Shown: one piece after another, positions 11,401-23,234 of the stretch
Numbering within the stretch: position 1 is the first letter of the stretch
Layout of the letters: every line of letters starts with the position of its first letter
Assembly (NCBI GenBank): GCA_012845835.1
Contig: JABAKD010000002.1
Span: forward strand, 16,508,129 to 16,572,128
Length of the DNA stretch: 64,000 nt
Source: Undaria pinnatifida
Taxonomy: Eukaryota > Sar > Phaeophyceae > Laminariales > Alariaceae
Direction of reading: 5' to 3'
Position numbers and translations under genes: made by a program
Notes under the pieces: model-generated
Seen by the model: the letters and a program-made list of their open reading frames with translations, nothing else
The model's database searches: none
What the model was told of the DNA's origin: nothing

Positions 11401-12740
11401 CCGAAGATCCACTTACAATGCGATACTGCTGCTGCAATAATACGATACCCAAGCAAGTTGCACCGATCGACTCGATCTGGACTGACTGCTGTATTATGCA
11501 ATTGGTCCATGTACAAGTTCTCTATCTAGTCTAATCACACGCAACTGACATGGTCAGTTACCATACTGGCTACTGGCCCCGGATGATTGAGTAAAACTAT
11601 GATAAGAAACGCACTCGACACGTTTCGTCGCCAGACTAAAGGGTCAGTCGGCGTGTGCTCGGATTTATCCGATCGAAATCTGATGAATGAAGCTCGCGGA
11701 ATCGGATTCGCTTAAAAAACGGTAGCTATTAATCATATTAATAGTAGTACATTGTGTTATGATTGTTAGTCTATATCGAACTCTTGGCATTACCTTACAT
11801 ACTGTACGCGCGGACTAGACTATGATTGATTGTGTGTGGTGACTTTTTTTACTTTACCAAGTATTGAATCGTACAATTCGAAGTGCTGCCCTGCCCTACC
11901 CGAAAAGCATGGGTGCCGACGTATGCCGGCACCCATGCGGAGCTCTTGTATACATATAGACTATATTACAAGTAAGTACCAACAACGCAGCTTGCAAAGA
12001 TGAGTACTGACCTGAAATCCGTCGAACTCACGGCTGGCGTCCTTGGAATATTTTTTATAAAACATATAGACTACAGTCGATACGACATTCCTCCGCGCGC
12101 TAATAAATATGGCAACGCCGTTGTTGGATGCTACTACAGGCTTTTCAGCCGAAATGATCAATAATTAGCATTGCACTATATCGTACCTACCTGGTACCTG
12201 GTATGTATTTTCTGAAACGCAACCCGTGCTGTCATTGCCTTGCGGAAAGAGTAGACGAACAGCTAATTAATGTTAATGGCACGTACACTACGTGTTTGAG
12301 GGAGGAAATATCTATATAGACTAGTCTATAGACTATATGGTCTAAATATTAATTGTACACCGCTAAACTTCCAACTAACTGCTTCGCAAGTCTGATATTA
12401 AATTACCAGCCTGTGTCCAAGAAACAGAAGCATACGAAGTATAGACTGTGTTGATATTAACAGTATAGCCTAGCCTATGTATTCCTGCCCCCACGCAAAG
12501 ATTCTGCCTGGTTGTTGAGAATACGGCGTGCTCCGTCCCGGTGGTATAGAAGCGATGCGAGGGTTTATGGTCATACGACTACGACCATGTGCACAAACTT
12601 TGAGTACCCTACCCCCAATGCAAAGGTGACGGCGTGTGGGGCTATTCTAAGGCAAATATTGCAGTAAAGTTGGTGCGCACCCAAGCAATGCAAATCCTGG
12701 AAATCCAGATGATGATGGTGCAGAGACGCTACTACTAGAA
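11400..12740. other. AT-rich intergenic stretch with many TAGACTA/TAGTCTA words
   Basis: Holds a diverged family B end (11985-12065, minus) and a perfect inverted pair gggtgccgac/gtgccggcac at 11909-11935. No gene seen. Confidence 0.5.
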
Positions 12741-13064
12741 ACTATTCGGGAATGCTCAGTCTCTCAAGCGGCGATGATGTCCAGCAACCCAACAATCGAT
12801 GTTCCAGCGGAACAAAAACGGTCGATGATGGCGTGGTGATCCCAGAAAACGTTTTTCCCGGCAATCTCAATAGATAGATGGTGCTGTGGCTCGATTCTGA
12901 AAACACACCGCGGCAACCCCTCGTTGCTCTTGTTGTGGCGGTGCTTCCGCAAGCTCCGGCAGTTCCGTCCAACAGTGTGCTGTGCAGCTATTATTCCTAT
13001 TTTTGTCGTTCCGACAATATCGCAAGTTTTCGTTTGCAGCGATCTCGTGAAACGTCTTTCTGGT

Positions 13065-13486
13065 GACCCCATATTGATGATATTGATGATGTTGATGATG
13101 TTGATGATGTTGATGATGTTGATGGTGTTGATGGTGTTGATGGTGTTGATGATGTTGATGATGTTGATGTTGATGATGTTGATGAAGTTGATGATGTTGA
13201 TGATGGTGTTGATGGTGTTGATGATGTTGATGATGTCGATGATGTAGATGATGTTGATGATGATGTTGATGATGTTGATGATGTTGATGATGATGATGAT
13301 GTTGATGCTGTCGATGATGTTGATGATGTTGATGATGATGTTGATGATGCTGATGATGTTGATGATGTTGATGATGATGTTGATGATGTTGATGGTGTTG
13401 ATGATGTTGATGATGTTGATGAAGTGATCCCCGGTGACGATGATGCCCTGACGGTCCCTACAGTATTTTCAGAGGCTAAGACGTGA
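13065..13486 (+). repeat. (GATGATGTT)n microsatellite, open on plus strand
   Basis: About 360 bp of GAT/GTT/GGT triplets. In one plus frame it reads Asp-Asp-Val repeats and continues beyond the repeat as DEVIPGDDDALTVPTVFSEA to a TGA at 13484. No start codon or convincing acceptor precedes it (TGA at 13062). Mostly a simple repeat; a coding exon is possible but unsupported. Confidence 0.8.
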
Positions 13487-14888
13487 GCCCCTTGTCGAAC
13501 TCGCCGTCGAAACCAACAGCCGATTTCATTGAGGTGGGTTTGGGTTTGGCGCTTACCACAGCCGCTACCCGTCTGTGAGCGACTGATTCTACGATGGCCC
13601 CTACCAAAAAAAAACAGCGATATTCTTCAACGAAGGTTTCAGGGCTGACCGACACGAGGAAGGATGGTATGGGAAAAAATCATCTTCTTATTTGTTCTTG
13701 TTGGCTAAGTGACTATCGAACGATGACCACAGGGTGGCAAGGGCACCGTATTTCAGGAGATACGGCCTGGAGCTGGTTTCCAAACCAACGGTTTCGTTAA
13801 ACAACAGTTAGGGGGGCTACCGTAGAGCGACTCGAGCGCGGAGCCCCTTGTGCGTGGCATTGGTCGTCGCCGTGTGTGGTCATCCTATGCACTGGACGCT
13901 GCTTTTGCCTAATATTGTGGGTGTTCGTCATAGGTTTTAGCGGCACTCATTTGTCCTCTTATCCTCGATATCCGTGTCCTGTACTCGTGTACCGGGAGGG
14001 TAGCTGTGAATTATCGGGACATAGCCATTTTCCAAGTCCCACATATGCGCAAAGCGAGTTTTCGAGCCGTGCAATGCGATGGAATGTATCATGCGTGTGA
14101 TGCGGACGACATACAAACACAACAGTGATGCGTGACAATGGTTCCATATTTCTTTCCCATCGGCCGTGTTATTGAAACACGAAGCGGACGCCAGATTTAC
14201 TTTGTGATGCGGCCTTTACCCGACTTTAGAATCTTGGAAATACTAGACAACGATGGCTGAATACCGTTCCCTTTCCCTTCTACGAGAGTGCAGCAGGGAG
14301 CACCTAGGCCCCCATTCATACCCTAGGCGAACGACATTGGCCTGTAGACTGACCGTCGGGGGGGGGGGTGTTTGGGAGAGACCCCTCTTTGTTTCTCGCT
14401 ACTGCTGTGGCGTTGGAAAAAAGTTGGATGGGAACGGATTTGCCCCTTCCTTGCCTGCTGGCGAGGAGGAGTCGTGGGGGCGCACCACGAATTCCTTTGC
14501 ACTCAGGTTCCTTGCAACGTAAAGATTAAGTATTGATCTTTTTTTTGCCGTCGTTCAGTTTTTTTTTCCCTGTGGCAAGCGGAGAGGGTAGAGGATTAGG
14601 ATTGGATTATACTATTGACTGGAAAACGTTGCATAGTCTAAATGTAAATGTAAATGTAATTGTTTTATGTTTATGTTTGCGTTTTTTTTTTAGCAGGAGT
14701 CGGATTTTCAAAGCCGACAGCGGTAGTCCTACGCGTTTCACCTGGGAAGTTGAGGATTGGGATATATGGAGGCCGTACGCGCACGCTTCACCTTTAGTCT
14801 TGGTTTAGCACCTTAACACCGAGTCGAACCCAAGGCACAAACAGCAGTGAGCAAATACAGAGACTCGCGCGGGTACCGAGGGTAATGA
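13487..14888. other. No gene recognised
   Basis: Short frames only. The longest with an ATG (13594-13800) begins MAPTKKKQRYSSTKVSGL and is not recognised. Poly-G run at 14358-14367; (AAATGT)n at about 14640. Confidence 0.4.
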
Positions 14889-14889
14889 C

Positions 14890-15350
14890 TGTCTGTCGTT
14901 ACCCTACAGATACCCTACGGAGGCTACCCTGTGAGTTCTGTGACGGTTGCACCACAGTACAGTACCCTACACTTCTGTGAGTTCTGTAGCACATACGGTA
15001 CCCCACAGAGATTACCCTCCTGCTATGTATACAATACCCTAACACTTCTGTGAGTTCTGTGACGGTGGCGCCACAATACCCTACACTTCTGTGAGTTGTG
15101 TGACGGTTGCACCACAATAACCTACACTTCTGTGAGGTTCTGTAGCACATCCGATACCCCACAGAGATTACCCTCCGGTTCTGTATACAATTCTCCAACC
15201 CTTCTGTGAGTTCTGTGGCGGTCATGCCACAATACCTTACACTTCTGTGAGTTCTGTAGCACATCCCGTACCCTACAGAGATTACCCTCTTGTTCTGTAA
15301 CATATCCAATACCCTACAGACATTACCCGTACCCTACGGAACTTACCCTT
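14890..15350. repeat. Minisatellite of accctacacttctgtgagtt units
   Basis: Compound repeat of about 40 bp within a higher-order unit of about 180 bp (acttctgtgagttctgt, gtagcacat, accccacagagattaccctc). The minus strand stays open for 136 codons only because of the repeat. Confidence 0.9.
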
Positions 15351-15929
15351 GGAGGATTCGTTCGTATCGCGAATTTTAGCCGCGCACGGAAGCTCAAGAC
15401 CGCAACTGAACAAGAGGGTGTTGCTCTCGCGAGTGAGACCGAGTCAATGCAAAAATTGTCCCCAAGACTAATGCTACGGTATTGTAGTATCATACTCTAT
15501 CATACTCCACCACACTTTATCATACCCCCCTTTTTAGCTATCATATCATACTCGCACGATTGACTCTGTGTACCTCACTGACGAACAAACCTTAAGCGAT
15601 ACACTTGGCGCAGCGTAGCTACGTATTGCATTACGGATTCACATCGTAACGTTTGAATAGAACGAAAGCTTCACACCGCGAAGGAACAGCGGGGGCCACC
15701 CGCGGGAGTTGACTCCGGGCAACAACTGCGAAAACAGGCCCCAAAACTGACCCCGCAACGTAGCCTGGGTGACGTGTGCTGGCTTGTTTTTAGTGGTTTC
15801 TACACGTACGTTTCCTACTGACCTCACTTAGAAAGCATTCAAACCATTTCATTCATGCTGAGAACCTTTGGTGATCATATCCATCTATGACAGTTAGATG
15901 CCGGGAGGGTGGATGAGGTAGATGTGAAG

Positions 15930-16720
15930 GCAGCAGAAGGGCGCGGGGTTGGGAAATGTGGAGGGGGAGCGGGGGGGCGTACTCATTGGTTGCCTGCCAC
16001 AGTATTTTGGCTATTGACCACGCATCCATTTCGGGGCGGAGCACCGTTCCTACTCCTGACAGAGACACCTCCAACGTTTGGGCGCTCATCGCGCTTTTTC
16101 CATATATTTCAAAAAATATGTTTGCCTATCCTAGGCTATCCCTGTCCTGTTTCGCCGTCTGTGGCCACTATCTATGTCCTAGGATAGGGATCGTTTTCTC
16201 GCTACTCTCTAGTCTACCAAACTCTTCCATGTCACAGTCGTCTAAATTTCCTCATCTCCTCTTTCTTCTAACGCATCCCATTTCTCCTTGTATATTCCAC
16301 ATTCTCCTACTATGTGAGTCCTACTCTCTAATGTTGTGCCACAACAGCACATATGTGCATCCAGTGTCCTCCTCCTCCCGACTACTGGTAAATATGTTTC
16401 TTCTATCTCTGGTAGGTCCAGGTCTCATACATGAAATCGCAGTTTCAGCCTTTTCGCGTAGTCCATTGGGCCATGCAATGACGTTTTCATTCCAATATCT
16501 TCCTTCAACTCCCCGTATACCTCGGAGAGGGAGGGGGTGCACTCAGTTTGTGCATGGTCGTAGTCGTATGACCATAGACCCTCGCATCCCTACTACGCCG
16601 GGAAGGAGCACGCTGGTTTTTCACCAACCAGGCAGACATTGCTTGCTCCCAACGCGAAACGCCGTGAGATGTTCAGCGAGTCGCACCAAGAGTGAACTGC
16701 ATCCTCCCAAGAACTGCTCG
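15930..16720 (+). repeat. Dispersed repeat family D, copy 2 with a spurious 255-codon frame
   Basis: The block from 15970 to 16210 matches the copies at 8140 and 47455. The block at 16550-16630 (gtcgtatgaccatagaccct, then a ggagcacg and gggtttttc-like end) recurs at 26500, 44030, 44105, 47355 and 47400. A long open plus frame spans the unit, but its residues are not conserved in the other copies, so it is not reported as a gene. Confidence 0.7.
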
Positions 16721-16744
16721 TAGGACGGACTTCGGCACCTTGTG

Positions 16745-17160
16745 CCTACCACGTGGGGGGGGGGGGGGGGGGTACTCGCGAGAGGCGGCAACAATGGCAA
16801 GGGAGGGGGGGGGAGGTGGTATAGTTGAGGCGGACGGTGGAGGCGAAGGCAGCGGGAAAAGCGGGAAGAGCGGTAGAAGAAGGTGAAGGCGGTACTGGGG
16901 CGAACGATAGGGGTGGGTTAGGTACAGTACCAAGGAGGAGGGGGGGGGGGGCAGTGGCATGGGGGAGGTGGGGGAGCTGCGATACAAATGTAGGTCGAAG
17001 AAGCACGGAAGGTAGGGGGCGGTATGGAAGCAGTGACCGGGGGGGGGGGAGGGCGTGGAGAGGGAGGTGGTCGTCGGCCGAGGAGGCAGGCGGGCTGGTA
17101 AGAGTAGTGGCCGGTGAGGGCGGGAAGCACAAGAGGCAGTGGGGGGGGGGTATAGCACCG
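16745..17160. repeat. G-rich degenerate tract with several G-runs
   Basis: Runs of 10-18 G at 16756-16772, 16806, 16941 and 17040, with GGAGGTGG-type spacers. Potential quadruplex-forming DNA; Pro-rich open frames on the minus strand are compositional. Confidence 0.7.
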
Positions 17161-17305
17161 CGTCCGGGCTATCGTTTTTGTCGTTCATCACCCGCCCGGA
17201 TCCTCTTGCGACTACTACTGGAATGGGGTCCAGGAGTCCTTTAGTCTAGGGGTTCGGGATTTCTAACGAGCTAATAATAATGTGGATATTGCTCCGCTCG
17301 AACTC

Positions 17306-17331
17306 ATAACAACAACAACAACAACAACAAG

Positions 17332-17389
<58 letters not shown>

Positions 17390-17391
17390 GT
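17306..17391. repeat. (AAC)n microsatellite
   Basis: Near-perfect AAC triplets; a second array of the same type lies at 53868-53990. Confidence 0.95.
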
Positions 17392-17769
17392 TTTGCATTT
17401 TCCCCAGCTTGTTATAGTAAGTATCGCATGTGCCAGGCGCACGTGCAACGCCCCAAAAATATTAGCCCACGTTGAAAATGGTCTTGCCGCAACCTTGTAC
17501 TTGTAGATGTAGACCTAGACTATATGTATACATACGGGTATCACACGCGACACACGACAATGGACGGTACAAGCTGGTTCAGAGAAAATGCGGCCCGACA
17601 TATCATCAAGCACACACCTAGCCAGAAAATACACACAAGTTCCACCTGACTGCGATGGTACTGGGCCAACTTGAAGACACCAATTAATGATGATGATGCA
17701 ATATCATCGCAGATCGCAGTGCTCTCGGCAAGTAAGAGTAGTAGTACCACATAGTCTACATATTCCGGA

Positions 17770-18410
17770 CCCCGGAGTTGCTGCTGTTGTCGTTCTCACA
17801 TCAACTCGCACAATCAAGTCCCTGTCACAGGACAGGCTCCAGTCACTCTGGAGCTGAGGAATACCCTGGGGAAAAACACAAACAACCCAAGGTGGTACAC
17901 GCATATATCACAGCTGACGCAATTTATGCCTCCACCACCAGAAACATATAAAAGTGAAATCGGAAGTCAGCCTACGATGTGCCAGGTCCGTACTGGTGCA
18001 TGCATCCGTCTCACTACTCGCGCCTGGAAAAACCAACTACACCGCTTTCCACCCAAGAAAGATTACCACGCATATATTGCACGTAGTACCTATCACTACG
18101 CATACGCACGACAGACGCAAGTCAATTGGAAAAAAGAAACAAAGAAAATAAAAGAAGAAAATGAGGGAAAGTAAGAAAAGACAAGAAATCGAAAAAACGA
18201 AAAATAAATGAAAAAAGAAAGAAAAGAAAAGAAAAGAAAAGAAAAGCAAGAAAAAACAAGACAAGAGAAGGTAGGAGGAAGCAAGGAAAGGAAAAGAGAA
18301 AAAATGTCGTACAATTAGTATTAATAGCAGACCCTAGGAACTGATTAAAGACGGCCTTGGGCTCATAGATATAGGGTATCAAGTGCATCCTCAGTGGGCT
18401 TCTTGCCTGT
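17770..18410. repeat. Dispersed repeat family E, copy 1 (about 600 bp)
   Basis: Nearly colinear with 24255-24810: cacaggacaggctccagtca, then gcaatttatgcctc, then accgctttccaccca, an AAAGAAAAG-rich tract, then agcagaccctaggaactga and gggtatcaagtgcatc. The purine-rich tract (18125-18300) differs in length between copies. No conserved frame. Confidence 0.8.
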
Positions 18411-18504
18411 TGTAGACCATAGTGTAACGCTTTCCGTGGATGAAGTATAAAATAACTGGAAAATCGCGGTTTATACAAGTAGTATAAATATCATATACCA
18501 GGCA

Positions 18505-18785
18505 TGTTATAAGGCTTAGTTTGGGTAAGCTATTGGTTAACCTTTTGCAAGCAAGTGGTCAAACGGACTACGAGTAATGTCCCACTAATACGGCGTCGTC
18601 GACACACCATGGGTTTTTTGGGTCGTGGGTTCAAGTCCCACATCCACCATACATAATAAACTTTTTCAAACTTTCCCCATGTCGAACCTGAAAACCATCT
18701 CCCCGGTATCCCCAGGGAATGAAACGGCTTGGATATATTGAAGGTCCGCTGGTATATCCGGCTGACCGCATTCCGTCGTTTCAGG
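18505..18785 (+). mobile_element. tRNA-derived SINE-like element, copy 1
   Basis: Starts ataaggcttagtttgggtaa, has an A-box-like agtggtcaaacgga and a B-box-like gggttcaagtcccac (18625), then a tail with actttcccca and ccgtttcagggcgga-like end. A near-identical element follows directly at 18795. No protein coding capacity expected. Confidence 0.55.
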
Positions 18786-18794
18786 GCGGAAGAG

Positions 18795-19085
18795 TGCTAC
18801 AAGGCTTAGTTTGGGTAAGCTATCGGTTAAATTTTTGCAAGTGGTCGAACGGACTTATACCCCTCAAATGACGTCGTCTACAGACCATGTTTTTTGGGGT
18901 CGTGGGTTCAAATCCCACCATCCACCACAATAATTTTTTCAGACTTTCCCCATGATCGAACTTGAACAATGCTCTTCCCGGTGTCCCCAGGAAATGAAAT
19001 CGCTTGAATACTGACAGGTCCGCCCGTGTATCCGGCCGACCTGGTGGTATCCCGCCGTTCAGGGGGGAAGAGTGTTTGGTATGGC
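18795..19085 (+). mobile_element. tRNA-derived SINE-like element, copy 2
   Basis: Same layout as the preceding copy: acaaggcttagtttgggtaa, agtggtcgaacggact, gtgggttcaaatcccacc (18902), actttccccatga and cgttcaggggggaagagtg. Truncated relatives start at 19625 and 26148. Confidence 0.6.
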
Positions 19086-19099
19086 TCAAGAATTCTGGA

Positions 19100-20350
19100 T
19101 TATTTTTTCACGTGTAAACCCCTGGATGGACTACCACCCTATCGTATAAAATGCACTATAACACCCAAGTATGATACGAACGGCCAGCACCTGGGCTGCC
19201 CCGTTATTATCCTCCCTCGAACCTCTCTACGACCCCCCCCACACACATTTTACATCAGGCTAACCCGTACCGATTGGACCCGCTTCATTTTACAGCGGGG
19301 ATATATCTTGACACTCACAACCCCCAACAATCACATCAACGTATTGCAACCTTATTTCCCCCTCTCTTGAGCGACAGGGCGGGCGGGTGGGGAATTCGAT
19401 CAATTGTGAAGGGCACGCTGTCGGCCCCTGTGCTAGGGGGTCACTCCGGTGCTGTCACCGCACCATTATTACACCGTCTATGACCAGGGCAGCGGCTGGT
19501 CTCGTGGCTCGACGCTCTGACCCATGGGCTATCGTTTCGTCTGTGTCCAACATCCCCGTTTTTTCCGAATTCCACAACGCCTCCACCAAACCCGACATTC
19601 CTTACGAAAGGTTACTCTTACAGTTAGTTATAAAGCTTAGTTTGGGTACGATGTCGGTTAACTTTCTTTTGCAAGTGGTCAAACGGACTAAAACCCCACT
19701 AATTCCTCAGCAACACAATATGTGTACGTGGAGAAAACTATGTGCATGTAGACATGCACACAGTTTTTCTCCACGAGACCTATCGGGATTTATTTTTTGG
19801 GGGGGGGTCAGAAAGGATGTGCGACCCCTTCCCACTAGCTAGGCTCTGTTACTTCCTATTATATTCCCGTTGACCGCGGCCTCCGCTTGTACAATGTGCA
19901 GTTCTGCCTGCCGCTGTCGCCTCCCGACGGGAAAGATGAAAGCAGACAGAAAATAACCAAGCCGAACGAAAAAATATATATGTATATAGACCCTACTACC
20001 ATATAGTCTAGTCTATCTCGAATTCGATTTCCGATCCCTGTTCGGGGGTGGTGTATGTAGCAAATAGTATGTATGTGGCAAATAGGGGCCGGTTGCCCCG
20101 GTGGTAGTCTCTCTATTGTTATTACAATAACAACAACAAACAGCTGTGTGTGGTGTTACCCTCGAAGTTGACTAAGAAGTAAGATCGCGAAGTCAGTCAC
20201 TGTTGTTTCGAGCCCGGCCAGATGTGGGTTCTTTCTTTCTCTATTTTTGATTGAATTAAATCGACTGCGGATCTAGCGCCTGGTGTGTATACGCAAAACT
20301 CGACGCGAGTCGATGAGGGAAGAAAGTGCTGTTGTACCCTTAAAGGCTTC
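19100..20350. other. No gene recognised
   Basis: Includes a C-run at 19232, a perfect hairpin at 19719-19775 and TAGTCTA words at 20000-20015. No supported exon. Confidence 0.45.
19625..19710 (+). repeat. Truncated SINE-like 5' end
   Basis: ataaagcttagtttgggtac and caagtggtcaaacggact match the SINE A-box half; the B-box half is missing. It is followed at 19719-19775 by a perfect hairpin (gtggagaaaactatgtgcat and its inverse). Confidence 0.55.
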
Positions 20351-20353
20351 TAC

Positions 20354-20555
20354 ATATAGACTGCCTAAAATCACCCTGTCGACCCTGATAGCTACACTGT
20401 AGTTGTAAGGGGAGTCGCCGACCTATATCCTTAATGAGGACACACAACTCGTAATGCGCGCGATCGGAGTATCACACACAGCTTGCAAAGATGAGTTTCG
20501 ACGAAATCTTCGATCTCACAGCTGGAGTGTATTTTCATTTTTTATAATATATATC
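20354..20555 (-). repeat. Family B element (minus)
   Basis: Contains the core cagcttgcaaagatgagttt, gatctcacagctggagtgta and a TTTTTATAATATA end, plus the inner block cctatatccttaatgaggac. Core shared by about 14 copies in this window. Confidence 0.85.
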
Positions 20556-20559
20556 AAAA

Positions 20560-21235
20560 TGTAGGTGCGTATCGTCGTAGATAGAAGGGTTGGGGGGGGG
20601 GGACTACGGTCGGTCCTGATCGTAACTGTCGAATCTACCACTGCTACTACTGCAGAAACGCTTGATTGATTACGGCGGCAATTCTTGAGGCCGTTTGCCC
20701 CGTTTTGGGGGGAGAGAAGCCTGCCAATACAAAGTGTCCCCCGATATGAGTTACGACTATTATTAGGAGTACTGTAGGGCGGGAGAAGGAGCAAAAGGAA
20801 GTGCGAAGATACTAAAATGGGACGAGCCTGGATGATGAGCAAAAAGCAAAATGAAGAAAAAAATAGGCAGCACACACAGTCTTGATGTGCTCAGCCACAT
20901 TTTTGGTGCTTAACTACACGATCTACACGTCTGGCCATTTATTTTCTGCCTTCATCGACAGCAGGACATCATCAGTACCCCCCCCCCCGCGCCCCCCCCC
21001 CCCCTCCCCCCCTTTTACCGTTTTACCTTTCTTGGCATTCTCGCTTGCAAGTCGTAAATAAACAGCTCTGTTCCACCTCTCGGCCCTGTACCACCTCGCC
21101 ATGAAAACCATCGGCCTGTTTGATGATCCGCCGGAACCACTTTTCAATGTTTCGCCGCAATTCTACGGGTGATACTACACCACACCCCAGGAAGCAGTAG
21201 TTCTTTTTTTTGCTCACCCCTGCGCATCCATTTCT
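20560..21235. other. No gene recognised; C/G runs
   Basis: G-run at 20592-20601 and C-runs at 20981-21012. Minus-strand short frames show no domain. Confidence 0.45.
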
Positions 21236-21239
21236 ATAT

Positions 21240-22010
21240 TCCAAAAAAGAAAAAACGCTCCAGCTGTGTGAGATCGAATATTTTGTCGAAACTCATCTTT
21301 GCAAGCTGTGTGTGATACTCCGATCGCGCGTATTACGGGTTGTGCGTCCTCATTAAGGATATAGGTCGGCGAATCCCCTTGCAACTACAGCAGTGCAGCT
21401 ATCAGGGTCAACAGGGTGATGTTAGGCAGTCTGTGCGCGGAAACTATAAAACCCGTTTCTGAGGGGGACAAAATCTGACAGCTGTGGAAGGAAATGCATC
21501 AGTTTATCAAGTGAATACCTTAAGTCGAATAACCGGTGAGGGGAGGGCGGAGTTTTTAAGGACGTCGGGGCCTGATTTTGATCAAAAGGGGGGCGGGAGG
21601 GGGGGAGGGGGGGGAGGGGACGGGTGAGGCAGGTCAATTTGTGCGCGGAAACTATAAATCCTTCTTGTGGGGGAGGGGGGGGGAAATGTGCCGGGGGGGG
21701 GCGGGGGGCGGGGGGGGAGGGCTTTAGGTCGCATAGATGTAGGGGTTTGCATTACGCGTGGTGCTAGGTCTAGGCGATGGTGCGGGTGGTGGGGAAGGAG
21801 GGGGCGTTGGGGGCGGGGGTGGGTGGGAATTGCAGCAGCGGCATGGACGGCTCTAAAACGATAACGAGGCGATATCCAGGGCGTGGAAGTGTTTATTACG
21901 CTGGCGGATTTCGATATTAGGTGGGGCGTTTAAGCAAGAAAAGCGAGGAGGAAAAAAAAAAGCGCGGGGGGGGGGGGGGAGGGTTTTCAAGAGGTTTGGG
22001 TCACATATAT
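21240..22010 (+). repeat. Family B element, long form with poly-G runs
   Basis: Opens ctccagctgtgtgagatcga, continues ttaaggatataggtcggcga, gtcaacagggtgatgttagg, gcgcggaaactataaaaccc, gacaaaatctgacagctgtg, ataaccggtgagggga, then G-runs and a tail (cgcgtggtgctaggtctagg). No reading frame is conserved between copies. Confidence 0.85.
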
Positions 22011-22199
22011 ATTGTCTTCGCACTTTTCCTTTCTCCTTGCGCCTTCCCAGACGTAACTCAGATTCGGGGTCAGTCTTAAGCAGGCGCTCGTCTCTACCTT
22101 CCCCACTACGGTAAGCGCCTTCGGTGGCGTACGATGACACGTAGAGTACTACTTAGCTCTATAGTACAGTATTGCGATGTTCAGACCCAGACAACGATT

Positions 22200-22520
22200 G
22201 GGTAGGGTCACTTTGAGTTTTCTTTTTATGTGCAGTGGATTCTCGGGTTCACTCGCTCGAGTGAGTGGAGTGAGAGTGAACTCACTGCTGTTCCCTTCGC
22301 AATCTTACGTTTTCGCTAAAATTATTGTGCGTCATGAATCCGCAATGGAGGAAGGGTAGACTATAAGCTATACAATGTACGATGCGCCAGAAAAAACTAA
22401 AAACCACTCCGGTCGGTACAGAGTACAGAGTTACTCGTGCAAGTAGCTCGAATCAGATATATATCTGGTTGTGAAAATAGAGGGACGTATATATGATACT
22501 ACAATGCCGTAGCTTGGTCT
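22200..22520 (+). repeat. Dispersed repeat family F, copy 1
   Basis: ggttcactcgctcgagtgag, then gtcatgaatccgcaatgg, then tacagagttactcgtgcaag match, in order, blocks at 48885-49110 (cacttgcacgagtg, tatgaatccccaatctgatgg, tacagagtcactcgtgcgag). Confidence 0.55.
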
Positions 22521-22784
22521 TCATTCGTGCAGTATGTATGGTATGGTATCATTTATTCACGTACATTTATTATACAATTATAGTATACGTATGATATCAT
22601 TATACCGCATGGTAGTATACGTATGATATCATTTTACGCGGATGGAATAATAAGATGCGAAATTCTTCCAAGATACCCCGACAATTTTTGCGTTGTGTTG
22701 GACAGCAGACGTTAATATTAATAGCAGAAAAATACTGAGCATATTGTAATATTGTTTCATTGGATCCTCCTCACCACACACGTC

Positions 22785-22915
22785 GTATGACTATAAAAAA
22801 TAAAAATACACTCCAGCTACTGTTAGATCGAAGATTTTGTCGAAACTTATCTTTGCAAGCAGTGTGTGATACTCCGATCGCACGTATACAGGGTGGTTTT
22901 AGTCAGTCTGTGCGG
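22785..22915 (+). repeat. Family B end just upstream of the beta-helix gene
   Basis: aaaaatacactccagctact to actccgatcgcacgtata. It lies 260 bp before the ATG of the beta-helix gene and could contribute promoter sequence; this is inference. Confidence 0.8.
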
Positions 22916-23143
22916 GTATTATGTACCTGGTATTATTATGGACTCCGAAATTATCTGCGTACCCCTCGAATTTTTGGTTGTATGGGTTCGACGACCATAC
23001 CATACGAACGACGTGTCACAGATCACAGGTTATTCTCCGAGTTGTTGTGCTCGCACGTGCCCATCACTCACTCCGACTTTGTTCACTCTCTTATAGCTCT
23101 CTCACATCGATACTTACCTTGGCAGGCAAGCTCGGGAAGGAAG

Positions 23144-23150
23144 CTATAAA
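23144..23150 (+). promoter_or_regulatory. TATA-like motif
   Basis: CTATAAA lies 26 bp before the ATG of the beta-helix gene. A start site 25-30 bp further down would leave almost no leader, so this may be chance. Confidence 0.2.
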
Positions 23151-23175
23151 CATTCGAGACCGAACGACTATTACT

Positions 23176-23234
23176 ATGGGCAAGTCTTGGGCTCTCTGCG
23201 CTTTGATGGCGTTGGCCTCGCTATCGTCAGCCAG
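23176..23234 (+). CDS. Exon 1 of the beta-helix gene: signal peptide
   Basis: The ATG at 23176 follows TTACT and opens MGKSWALCALMALASLSSA, a short basic start, a hydrophobic core and a small-residue A-x-A type cleavage site. The donor is gtcagg. This exon contributes AG to an Arg codon completed by exon 2. It was chosen because exon 2 has no in-frame start and the phase fits exactly. Confidence 0.85.

Noticed and set aside
11995-12161. Apparent minus-strand exon ending REFDGFQ with a donor-like gtcagt
   Set aside because: The same DNA is a diverged family B repeat end, so the coding look is coincidental.
14899-15309. Minus-strand frame of 136 codons
   Set aside because: Entirely minisatellite.
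15956-16723. Open frame of 255 codons on the plus strand
   Set aside because: It lies in dispersed family D; the other copies (8140, 47455) do not keep the frame, and the residues show no domain.
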